Source of the DNA: an uncultured Collinsella sp.
GTDB taxonomy: Bacteria; Actinomycetota; Coriobacteriia; Coriobacteriales; Coriobacteriaceae
Direction: 5' to 3'
NCBI GenBank assembly: GCA_905204635.1
Contig: CAJLAN010000090.1
Location: forward strand, 1-6,714
Length of the DNA: 6,714 bases
The notes under the pieces are model-generated. The model did no database searches, was not told the origin of the DNA, and saw only the letters and a list, made by a program, of their open reading frames with translations. Positions 1 through 5,246 of the stretch are shown here, piece after piece. Each line of letters begins with the position of its first letter. Positions within the stretch are counted from its first letter, which is position 1. The translations under genes and the position numbers were made by a program.

Positions 1-258
1 AGCCGAGATGAGGCCAATGACGAGCGCCTGGCCGATGTTGGGACGAACGACCAGGATGGTGAGGCAGAAGGCCGAGATGATGAACTCGGGGCTGATCATG
101 CCGCCCGAGATGCCCGAGATGGCCTTGCCGACGGTGAAGTTGAGGATGAAGCCGGCGGCGAGCAGGATGGCGAGCAGGACGAGGGCGCGGACATCGAGTT
201 TGCCGCGGTCGGCGGTCTGGACGGTGCGGGGCTGGGTGGCGGTGGTGTTCTGAGACAT
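1..258 (-). CDS. Tryptophan-type transporter (TrpP / ECF S-component-like), N-terminal part
   Basis: The first 86 codons of a membrane protein whose C-terminus lies outside the window. After a polar N-terminus of about 24 residues (many Thr and Gln) comes a hydrophobic segment at about 25-45 (ALVLLAILLAAGFILNF), a Gly-rich turn containing SGISGGM at about 50-56, and a second hydrophobic stretch (FIISAFCLTILVV) at about 59-71. This layout, with a helix, then GGM-x-PEF, then a helix, resembles the small solitary TrpP/YhaG tryptophan permeases and ECF S-components. The start at 258 has a good ribosome binding site (GAAAGGAT, minus strand 273-266, 8-nt gap). The substrate is inferred mainly from the Trp-codon leader and terminator just upstream, which imply control by tryptophan. 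The fold alone would also fit other S-components. Membrane protein: high confidence. Tryptophan: good but indirect. Confidence 0.75.
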   Translation of the reverse strand, partial: MSQNTTATQPRTVQTADRGKLDVRALVLLAILLAAGFILNFTVGKAISGISGGMISPEFIISAFCLTILVVRPNIGQALVIGLISA

Positions 259-335
259 GGTGAAAATCCTTTCGGAATGGGAGTGCAAGAGAAAAGCGGA
301 GGCGCGTGATGCGAATGCGATCGGGCTCGAGATAG

Positions 336-364
336 AAAAAGGCCCCCGGTCGAAACCGGAGGCC
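336..364 (-). terminator. Attenuator terminator before the transporter
   Basis: On the minus strand GGCCTCCGGT (364-355), a TTCG loop (354-351) and ACCGGGGGCC (350-341) form a 10-bp stem with one G-U pair, capped by a stable UUCG tetraloop and followed by TTTTT (340-336). It sits between the Trp leader peptide and the transporter start, 78 bases before that start, so it must be bypassed for the transporter to be made. That is the position expected of an attenuator. On the plus strand there is no T-run after the hairpin, so it is directional. Confidence 0.92.
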
Positions 365-387
365 TTCCAATCACCTAGAGCGCAAAA

Positions 388-409
388 ACAGGCGTGAGGG
401 ACTCACTGT
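388..409 (-). promoter_or_regulatory. Hairpin over the leader stop codon, followed by a T-run
   Basis: On the minus strand ACAG (409-406) pairs with CTGT (391-388), and TGAG (405-402) shares the stem with CTCA (398-395). The loop is TCC, with a bulge of three bases on the 3' side. TTTTT (388-384) follows. The structure overlaps the leader stop codon, so a ribosome finishing the peptide would cover it. It could be a pause hairpin or a weak first terminator. It competes with another pairing in which GGCGTGA (434-428, starting in the last Trp codon) binds TCACGCC (397-391). Confidence 0.5.
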
Positions 410-471
410 CGACCGATCGTATTCGCATCACGCCACCACCAGTTGTTGAGAGACTTCATCGTGTTCTTCAT
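403..471 (-). CDS. Trp-rich leader peptide (attenuation leader), 22 residues
   Basis: A short reading frame that starts at ATG 471 and ends at TGA 405-403. It has a strong ribosome binding site (AAAGGAG, minus 486-480) 8 bases upstream. Residues 11-13 are three successive TGG codons (441-433), preceded by Ser-Leu-Asn-Asn and followed by Arg-Asp-Ala-Asn-Thr-Ile-Gly-Arg-Gln. Three adjacent Trp codons in a 22-codon frame, just before an intrinsic terminator and a transporter gene, are the hallmark of ribosome-mediated attenuation, as in trpL leaders of enterobacteria and actinobacteria. The peptide itself is expected to have no function. What matters is whether the ribosome stalls at the Trp codons (tryptophan scarce) or reaches the stop codon (tryptophan plentiful). 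A second in-frame ATG (459-457) lacks a ribosome binding site of its own. Confidence 0.9.
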   Translation of the reverse strand: MKNTMKSLNNWWWRDANTIGRQ

Positions 472-494
472 GTTGGTGGCTCCTTTCGTGATGC
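425..494 (-). promoter_or_regulatory. Leader hairpin that bulges out the Shine-Dalgarno sequence
   Basis: In the minus-strand RNA, GCATCACG (494-487) and CCACCA (479-474) flank the ribosome binding site AAAGGAG (486-480). Together they are perfectly complementary to the continuous run TGGTGGCGTGATGC (438-425), which contains the last two Trp codons. This gives a 14-bp helix with the seven-base ribosome binding site as the only bulge and a 35-nt loop carrying the start codon. Pairing is read directly from the sequence. A role in presenting or hiding the ribosome binding site is inference. Confidence 0.6.
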
Positions 495-522
495 CGTGGC
501 GCGGTCGCACCTAGTTGCTGTT

Positions 523-538
523 GCGCTGCACTATAGCA
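523..538 (-). promoter_or_regulatory. Extended -10 promoter for the Trp leader and transporter
   Basis: On the minus strand TGCTATAGT (538-530) is an extended -10 element (TG-n-TATAGT). Transcription would begin near 523, about 50 bases before the leader start codon. No good -35 hexamer is present at 16-18 bases, which suits an extended -10 promoter. The only promoter-like sequence I found in this gap. Confidence 0.6.
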
Positions 539-556
539 CAGCGAAGTGTGTGCGGG

Positions 557-595
557 GAAATCTTTTTTGAAAAGATTTCAGGCGGGTTTCCCGCC
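557..595. repeat. Two adjacent perfect palindromes upstream of the Trp leader promoter
   Basis: GAAATCTTTT (557-566) and AAAAGATTTC (570-579) form a perfect 10-bp inverted repeat with a 3-base centre. Directly beside it GGCGGG (581-586), TTT and CCCGCC (590-595) form a second, 6-bp one. The AT-rich palindrome covers the -35 region and upstream of the extended -10 promoter, so it could be an operator or an UP-like element. The GC hairpin read on the minus strand is followed by a short T-rich stretch, so the pair could instead be a second terminator for the peptidase gene. Confidence 0.55.
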
Positions 596-599
596 GGTC

Positions 600-651
600 A
601 AAAGAGCGGGCTGAGCGGGCGAGGCTGCCATCGCTGCCTTGCCCGCTCAGC
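600..651 (-). terminator. Terminator of the C69 dipeptidase gene
   Basis: Eight bases after the TAA stop, GCTGAGCGGGC (651-641) pairs perfectly with GCCCGCTCAGC (620-610) over 11 bp on the minus strand. The loop is about 20 nt and can fold further. CCGCTCTTTT follows, with the T-run at 603-600. The T-run lies 6 bases from the stem, so this is a somewhat imperfect intrinsic terminator. Confidence 0.75.
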
Positions 652-658
652 TAAGACG

Positions 659-2623
659 TTACTCCTTATTGCGACGGTAGAGGAAGTAACCGCCCGCGGA
701 GATGACGGCAACGCCAGCGATGGTGAATGCAGCCACCACGCGGCCATCAAAACGATCACCGGTGGTGGGCAGGCCGCCCTTGGTGTTCGTCTTGTTGGTG
801 GTTACCGTGGTCGTGGTGTCCGACTTGCCAGGCTTCTCGGGCTTGGTGGTGGGCTGCTCGGGCTTAGCGGGCTGCTCGGGCTTGGCGGGCTGCTCGGGGG
901 TACCGGGCTGCTCAGGAGTACCAGGCTGCTCGGGAGTGCCAGGCTGATCCGGGGTTACCGGGTCGGTGGCAAGAGCGTCCTTGGCGTAGGTGATGGACAC
1001 CTTGAGGCCATTGGTCTCGGTGTTCAGGTCGCTCGGGGTGAAGGGCTGGTCGAAGTTTTCGGCCTTCTGATAGGCGCGCATCTCCTGGAGCAGTGCCTTG
1101 CACTTGACGTAGGTGTTCTCGGTGGCAGCCTTGCCGGCCTTGTTGGCTAGGGCAGTGCGGCCCTCGGTGGTCGTTTCGGCCAGCATGGCGGCGTCAACTT
1201 CCTTGTTCTGCTCGATGAGCTCATTCTGGAGGGCGTCAAGATAGGCATGGACGCCAGCACCGAGGGTGGCACGATTCTCGAAGGCAAGCGAGCTGATGTC
1301 CATAAAGACGTAGTTGATGGAGTTCTCAGGCTCTTCGTTGTTTACAACGTCTGTTTCGTCGCAGTGGTCGAAAGATACGGTCTGGTCGCTGAAGTAGGGG
1401 CTGACCTCGGTCATCAGGGCGGAGTACAGCGGGATGGCGATGGAGAATTCAGCTCGAGAGAGCATCTCCCATTGGATGGTCGCAATTTCAGGGTTGAGGC
1501 CGTTGCGAATCTGGAAGAGATGGGCCTCACCGTTGCGCTCGGTGCCGATGCAATAGGCGCCATCGGTGTTGGCGCTGAGGCCGGGAACGTTTTCGCCACG
1601 ATTGCCAAAGGCGCGAATAAGTTCAAAAGTATTCCAACCGGACTTTTCGGGTTGGAAGAACAGCGGCTGCATTTCATTTACCATGGCGCCAACCTTAGCG
1701 CGCGGTTTTTCGCTAGTGTCCTGGACGATTTCATAGTCGGTGCCCTCAGTAAGCGGAGCCCCAAGGTAATCGCGGCCCTGGACGTAGCGCGACCAAGCGT
1801 GAACGGAAGTTTTGTCGATGGGCGAACCGTAGGTCTGGGCAACATCGAACTGTCCGTCGTCGAAATACTTGGCGAAACCCTTTTCTTCAGGTAGGGACTT
1901 AATGCCTTCGGAGTGAATGCAGTTTACGGTGTCATCGAGGTTAACCTTGAAGTTGAGATTGCTGATATTGGGATTGAGCGATGCGATATCATCGGTCAAC
2001 TTCATGGCAATCCACTGATGGCCGGAAAGCGCGGCGAACAGCCAGGTCTCATTGTTGTCGGCAATGATGAGCTGGTCGTTGGCGTTGGCGCCCTGTTCGT
2101 TAATGAGCCTGCCGATGAGCTCGACTCCCTCGCGGGCCGTGCCGCTCTCGCCAAGGATGACGCCGGCGTAGACGTATTCGCTGATGCCTGTTTTGGTCAG
2201 GGGATCTGCGGCCTTTGCTTCGTCATTCATGCTCGTGCTCAGCGTGGCAGAGCAAGAAACGCCCTTCTCGTTAATTCCCGCTTCGGAGTAGGCGTCCCAG
2301 CGTCCGTGCCACTGCGAAGGGTGGTCGCGCACGTAGCTATAACGATATGTGGTCTTGGTCGAGGTGTATGCGAAGTCGGACTCGTCTGAGCCGTAGATAT
2401 GGCCGGGACCATGCGAGGGTTCAATGCCATAGTGCTTGAGGTAACGTGTGCCAACGTCCTCGGTGCGGCCATAATACGTATTGCCATCGGCCGTTAGGTT
2501 TTTGCCCATGTAGATCTGCGTGCAGGCGAGCGCAGAGGTCGGCATGGACATGATGGTTGCAGCTCCAAAGGCGAGGCCTATGCCTAGCTTCTTGAGCGCG
2601 TTGACGGGGTGAGTTTTCCTCAT
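659..2623 (-). CDS. Secreted, LPxTG-anchored C69-family dipeptidase
   Basis: A 654-residue cell-surface peptidase. Residues 1-33 are a signal peptide (basic RKTHPVNALKK, hydrophobic core, ending SALA). Cleavage after Ala33 would leave Cys34 as the new N-terminus, in CTQIYMG, which is the N-terminal nucleophile position of family C69 (PepD-type) Ntn hydrolases. Other family signatures follow: NTYYGRTED at 48-56 and EAGINEKGVSCSATLS at 114-129. The catalytic domain runs to about residue 440, then a helical stretch. Residues 554-600 are a Pro-rich wall spacer of TPEQPG/KPEQPA units, then a Thr/Asn/Lys-rich linker. LPTTG (618-622), a membrane helix (about 629-647) and a YRRNKE tail complete a sortase signal. 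The family cleaves dipeptides, so host or dietary peptide scavenging at the cell wall is likely (inference). The ribosome binding site GGGAGG lies 4 bases before ATG 2623. The gene stands alone, with its own promoter and terminator, and no sortase gene is in the window. Confidence 0.93.
   Translation of the reverse strand: MRKTHPVNALKKLGIGLAFGAATIMSMPTSALACTQIYMGKNLTADGNTYYGRTEDVGTRYLKHYGIEPSHGPGHIYGSDESDFAYTSTKTTYRYSYVRDHPSQWHGRWDAYSEAGINEKGVSCSATLSTSMNDEAKAADPLTKTGISEYVYAGVILGESGTAREGVELIGRLINEQGANANDQLIIADNNETWLFAALSGHQWIAMKLTDDIASLNPNISNLNFKVNLDDTVNCIHSEGIKSLPEEKGFAKYFDDGQFDVAQTYGSPIDKTSVHAWSRYVQGRDYLGAPLTEGTDYEIVQDTSEKPRAKVGAMVNEMQPLFFQPEKSGWNTFELIRAFGNRGENVPGLSANTDGAYCIGTERNGEAHLFQIRNGLNPEIATIQWEMLSRAEFSIAIPLYSALMTEVSPYFSDQTVSFDHCDETDVVNNEEPENSINYVFMDISSLAFENRATLGAGVHAYLDALQNELIEQNKEVDAAMLAETTTEGRTALANKAGKAATENTYVKCKALLQEMRAYQKAENFDQPFTPSDLNTETNGLKVSITYAKDALATDPVTPDQPGTPEQPGTPEQPGTPEQPAKPEQPAKPEQPTTKPEKPGKSDTTTTVTTNKTNTKGGLPTTGDRFDGRVVAAFTIAGVAVISAGGYFLYRRNKE
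852..959 (-). repeat. Six 18-bp tandem repeats encoding the Pro-rich wall spacer
   Basis: Units begin at 852, 870, 888, 906, 924 and 942 at an exact 18-bp period, each opening with a variant of GGCTGCTCGG on the plus strand. They encode six-residue units of the form xPEQPx. Copies differ by only a few bases, so the tract can expand or contract in frame by slippage or recombination. Such length variation would change how far the peptidase reaches out of the wall. Confidence 0.88.
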
Positions 2624-2642
2624 AATCCCTCCCAGCGTGCGA

Positions 2643-2666
2643 AAGCCCTCTGTCGCCAGAGGGCTT
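2643..2666 (-). promoter_or_regulatory. Hairpin in the 5' UTR of the dipeptidase gene
   Basis: AAGCCCTCTG (2643-2652) and CAGAGGGCTT (2657-2666) form a perfect 10-bp stem with a 4-base loop (TCGC). On the minus strand only TTTC follows, too short a T-run for a good terminator. The stem ends about 9 bases before the ribosome binding site at 2633-2628. It could stabilise the mRNA 5' end or regulate read-through. Its role is unknown. Confidence 0.65.
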
Positions 2667-2853
2667 CAGCCAATAAAGACACCCCACTAGCGTAACGAAC
2701 TGGAAACAATATTCATCTATGAAAGATACTTACTCGATAAGCGTAATGAAATATGCGATGAGTGGTTAATTATACTCAGTTTGTAGCTTTAGCCAAATAA
2801 AGACTCCCTGCAATTACTGCACCTGAATAAAGCGTCTGGAAATACCCGAAATG
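2667..2853. other. AT-rich intergenic gap, promoter only
   Basis: This is the central part of the 307-base gap between the small membrane gene and the dipeptidase start. It is clearly more AT-rich than the coding sequence. Apart from the promoter at 2769-2796 and a small palindrome (TTCAT-CT-ATGAA, 2712-2723), I see no reading frame with a ribosome binding site and no RNA gene. Confidence 0.5.
2769..2796 (-). promoter_or_regulatory. Probable promoter of the dipeptidase gene
   Basis: A perfect TATAAT on the minus strand (2774-2769) has TTGGCT (2796-2791) 16 bases upstream as a modest -35. Transcription would start near 2762, giving a 5' UTR of about 140 bases with the hairpin at 2643-2666. 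The region is AT-rich, so other -10-like hexamers exist, but this is the only perfect match I see. Confidence 0.5.
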
Positions 2854-2894
2854 AAAAATCCCCCGCTGTTTGGCAAATGCATAAACAGTAGGGG
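2854..2894 (-). terminator. Terminator of the lipid kinase / small membrane protein unit
   Basis: On the minus strand CCCC (2894-2891), an internal loop and CTGTTT (2888-2883) pair with AAACAG (2871-2866) and GGGG (2864-2861). The loop is 11 bases. ATTTTTC follows, with T's at 2858-2854. It lies 36 bases after the stop of the 30-codon gene, so that gene is inside the transcription unit. Confidence 0.85.
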
Positions 2895-2930
2895 AGACGA
2901 AAATTGGATGAATATCATACCAATGTGGAA

Positions 2931-3023
2931 TTACTTCTTCCGACGGTGGATCACGTTGATTGCATAGCCTACGAGCATGGCCAAAACAATGACGATAAAG
3001 CCGAGCAGGGGATTGTCGTTCAT
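2931..3023 (-). CDS. 30-residue single-pass membrane protein, unknown function
   Basis: A small gene running from ATG 3023 to TAA 2933-2931. The protein has a short acidic N-terminus (MNDNP), one hydrophobic helix at about residues 6-25 (LLGFIVIVLAMLVGYAINVI), and a basic end (HRRKK). By the positive-inside rule the C-terminus faces the cytoplasm. The ribosome binding site AGGAGG (3034-3029) is perfect, lies 5 bases before the start, and overlaps the stop codon of the lipid kinase gene, so translation is probably coupled to that gene. The terminator follows directly. I do not recognise the family. A regulatory or scaffold partner of the membrane-acting lipid kinase is a guess from context only. 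The ribosome binding site, tight packing and the hydrophobic plus basic design make chance unlikely. Confidence 0.75.
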   Translation of the reverse strand: MNDNPLLGFIVIVLAMLVGYAINVIHRRKK

Positions 3024-3032
3024 GGGGTCCTC

Positions 3033-3950
3033 CTATTTACCGAGTGGCGAGAATTCATCGACGATGAGGTCGAGGCATTGCGGAAGCGCGCGGGCTCCAA
3101 AGACGCCCGAATTGCTGGAGATAATCTCGCCATCGAACTGCATGCCCAGCGACGGGGTGCAGGTGATTTTGGCTTCCTTGGTCTGGATGATCTTGAACTG
3201 CGGGCGCCCGAGTACCTTGCCGGCGGGGTCAAGCGCAGCGGTGATCACGGTAGGCAGCAGCTGCACGGTGCGCACGGGTTCGATGACTGCAATGTCGACC
3301 ATGCCATCGTTCATGCGGCAGTCGGGGAACAGGTTGATGTCGTTTTGGATGACCGAGGTATTGCCGGCCATGCAGCAGATGCCGTCGAGCTCCTCGACAA
3401 TGCCGTCATGCTCAATGGTAAAGTGCGCTACCGTAGGGTTGGGCGTGGCGAGTGCAGAGAGGAAGTAGGCGATCTCGCCGATGTCGTTTTTGGTGGGGGC
3501 GGCCTTCATCATGATCTCGGCGTCGAAGCCCGAGCCGGCGATGATGATGAAGCCGTGGCGCTTCTCGTTGCCGTTCTCGTCGAGCCAAAAGAGCTCGCCC
3601 ATGTCGACTTTGACCGTGCGACCGGCGCGGCAAGCCTTGGCAAGCGCCGCTGCCTCGGGGGCATTGCCGATGTTGTTGAAGAACAGGCAGGCTGTACCGG
3701 AGGGGAAGACGAGCGTGGGGACACCGCATCCGCGCATCTGGTCGAGCACGTTGGAGACGGTGCCGTCGCCGCCCGAAACGACCACGCGATCAAACTCGCG
3801 CACGTCTGCCACGGCGTCCTCGGGCTCCATGCCATCGCCGATAAAACGCATCACGACCTCGTCGCCGCCCTGCGCGAGGGCGTGCGTGAATGCGTAGATT
3901 TCATCTGAGCTGGGGCCCGATGCCGGGTTGTGGATGATAAGGCAGCGCAT
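3033..3950 (-). CDS. Diacylglycerol kinase-family lipid kinase
   Basis: A 305-residue DAGK-catalytic-domain protein (the DgkB/YegS/LCB5 group), which phosphorylates a membrane lipid alcohol such as diacylglycerol with ATP at the cytoplasmic face. The N-terminus MRCLIIHNPASG is the family start. VVVSGGDGTVSNV (56-68) carries the nucleotide-binding GGDGT. GSGFDAE is at 139-145, AGNTS at 195-199, NDGMVDI at 214-220 and FDGE at 272-275, all in family order and at about the usual length. One oddity is that the motif usually reading GTGNDFAR or GTANLLAR is here GTACLFFNN (85-93). The exact lipid substrate cannot be told. The start at 3950 has only a weak ribosome binding site but is required by the N-terminal motif. 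Its stop overlaps the ribosome binding site of the small membrane protein downstream. Confidence 0.88.
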   Translation of the reverse strand: MRCLIIHNPASGPSSDEIYAFTHALAQGGDEVVMRFIGDGMEPEDAVADVREFDRVVVSGGDGTVSNVLDQMRGCGVPTLVFPSGTACLFFNNIGNAPEAAALAKACRAGRTVKVDMGELFWLDENGNEKRHGFIIIAGSGFDAEIMMKAAPTKNDIGEIAYFLSALATPNPTVAHFTIEHDGIVEELDGICCMAGNTSVIQNDINLFPDCRMNDGMVDIAVIEPVRTVQLLPTVITAALDPAGKVLGRPQFKIIQTKEAKITCTPSLGMQFDGEIISSNSGVFGARALPQCLDLIVDEFSPLGK

Positions 3951-3978
3951 ACTTACGTTCCCGTTCTGTGACTAACCG

Positions 3979-3986
3979 AGTATAGT
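3979..3986. promoter_or_regulatory. Overlapping divergent -10 elements for lipid kinase and rnd
   Basis: AGTATAGT (3979-3986) contains TATAGT for the plus strand (3981-3986) and TATACT for the minus strand (3984-3979). The 98 bases between the two start codons hold no other clear -10. Both -35 regions are poor. If both are used, the two genes compete for one polymerase site. Confidence 0.4.
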
Positions 3987-4048
3987 TGTAAGGCAATGCC
4001 GATATCCTACCCGTGTTTTTCGGGCCTAACCTTATTCGATGGGTTGAT

Positions 4049-5182
4049 ATGTACATTTCCACACATCAGGCTCTACTCGACTTTTGCCAGCGCGCCCGTG
4101 AGTTCGACGCGATTGCCGTCGATACCGAGTTTTTGCGCGAGCGCACGTTCCATCCGCGTCTGTGCTTGGTTCAGATTGCCACCCCTGCCGAGAGCGTCGC
4201 GGTCGATCCCCTGGTAATCGACGACCTATCGCCGCTGGCCGAGCTTATGGCAGACGAGAGCGTGACTAAGGTCTTCCACGCCTGCTCGCAGGATATGGAG
4301 GTTATGCTCCATACCGTGGGCGTGCTGCCACGACCGATTTTCGATACGCAGGTCGCCGCTGCCTTTTTGGGCGAGCGCCAGCAGATTTCGTATGGCGCGC
4401 TTGTTCAGACGTTTTGCGGCGTCTCGCTGCCCAAGACCGAGTCGCTGACCGACTGGTCGCGTCGCCCGCTGACCGATAAGCAGATTGAGTACGCGATTGA
4501 TGACGTCAAGTACTTGATCGTCGCCTATACCGAGATGATGAGTCGCCTGCGCGAGTTGGGCCGTGTGGACTGGGTGCTCGACGAGCTACGCCCGCTGGCT
4601 GACGAGTCGCACTATCGTGCCGACCGTCACGAGGCATTCCGCAAGGTCAAGCGCATCAACTCGTGCAGCCGCCACCAGCTGGGCATCGCGCGCGAGCTCG
4701 CCGCCTGGCGCGAGGACCGCGCCGAGCGCCGTAACATCCCGCGCAAGTGGGTCATGTCCGACGACACGCTGCTTGCGCTCGTTAAGCGCAATCCCGTGCG
4801 CGTTGAGGAGTTCCGTAGCATTCGCGGTACCGATCAGTTGGGGGAGCGCGACGTGGACGGTGCGCTCATGGCTATCAAGCGCGGCGCGAGCTGCCCGCAC
4901 GATCGCCTGCCGCTCATGGTGCGCGGGCACCGTCAGATTTCGCCGGAGTTGGAGAGCGTGACGGACCTGATGTATGCGCTCATTCGCCTAGTTGCCGAGC
5001 GCTCGGGCGTGGCGACCTCGGTCATTGCCTCGCGCGATGACCTGGCCGACTATATTGAGCATCCCGAGCAGAGCCCCTTGCGCGAAGGCTGGCGCTTTGA
5101 GCTTGTGGGCTCGCGTCTGGACGATCTGCTTTCCGGCAATATGGGACTCACCGTGAAGGACGGCAAAATCGAGCTTCTGTAG
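4049..5182 (+). CDS. rnd: Ribonuclease D
   Basis: A 377-residue 3'-5' exoribonuclease that trims tRNA and other structured RNA 3' ends. The DEDDy site is complete: Asp25 and Glu27 in DTEFLRE, Asp82 in HACSQDMEV, and Tyr148 and Asp152 in YAIDDVKYL. A C-terminal HRDC domain covers about residues 205-280, followed by a further helical region. This matches the E. coli RNase D layout and length (about 375). The frame is open from a GTG at 4013, but I choose ATG 4049: the resulting MYISTHQALLDFC aligns with the known N-terminus, whereas the extra 12 residues do not. No clear ribosome binding site precedes either start. The DNA is GC-rich like its neighbours. No terminator follows, so the zinc peptidase gene 64 bases on may be co-transcribed. 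Confidence 0.93.
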   Translation: MYISTHQALLDFCQRAREFDAIAVDTEFLRERTFHPRLCLVQIATPAESVAVDPLVIDDLSPLAELMADESVTKVFHACSQDMEVMLHTVGVLPRPIFDTQVAAAFLGERQQISYGALVQTFCGVSLPKTESLTDWSRRPLTDKQIEYAIDDVKYLIVAYTEMMSRLRELGRVDWVLDELRPLADESHYRADRHEAFRKVKRINSCSRHQLGIARELAAWREDRAERRNIPRKWVMSDDTLLALVKRNPVRVEEFRSIRGTDQLGERDVDGALMAIKRGASCPHDRLPLMVRGHRQISPELESVTDLMYALIRLVAERSGVATSVIASRDDLADYIEHPEQSPLREGWRFELVGSRLDDLLSGNMGLTVKDGKIELL

Positions 5183-5246
5183 GGAAGCCTAGCCGGTTGA
5201 GTGGGTAGAATGCCTCCAACGTGTAATTCGATTCGGAGGAATTCGC

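Larger units (their letters stand above)
304..433. repeat. 21-nt inverted repeat flanking the attenuator terminator
   Basis: The arm at 304-324 and the arm at 413-433 are complementary at 20 of 21 positions. The only mismatch is 317 against 420, which is A-C in the minus-strand RNA. The 413-433 arm lies inside the leader reading frame just after the Trp codons. The 304-324 arm lies between the terminator and the transporter ribosome binding site. The 3' arm is transcribed after the terminator T-run, so it cannot decide termination. It can act only in read-through transcripts, where it would enclose the terminator in a long closed stem. Confidence 0.85.

Noticed and set aside
304..433. Inverted repeats as ends of an insertion sequence or miniature transposon
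   Set aside because: The arms enclose the leader frame end and the terminator, with no flanking target duplication that I can see, and one arm is in the leader coding sequence. An RNA-structure role fits better.
260..530. T-box riboswitch (Trp) instead of a leader peptide
   Set aside because: No T-box consensus of the AGGGTGGNACCGCG type precedes the terminator, and a leader peptide with Trp codons and a good ribosome binding site explains the region.
515..1150. Plus-strand frame of 211 codons rich in Gly and Leu
   Set aside because: It runs antisense to the Pro-rich repeats and sorting signal of the dipeptidase. Its Gly/Leu repetitiveness just mirrors those repeats.
2643..2666. Hairpin as a terminator facing the dipeptidase gene
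   Set aside because: Only a three-base T-run follows on the minus strand and none on the plus strand, so I list it as a 5'-UTR hairpin instead.
2904..3908. Long plus-strand open frame (334 codons) opposite the lipid kinase gene
   Set aside because: The opposite strand encodes a clear DAGK-domain protein with ordered motifs. The antisense frame has no recognisable motifs, overlaps the terminator and the small membrane gene, and is typical of GC-rich antisense frames.
4013..4048. GTG 4013 as the start of ribonuclease D
   Set aside because: The extra 12 residues do not match the known N-terminus and have no ribosome binding site. ATG 4049 aligns with family members.
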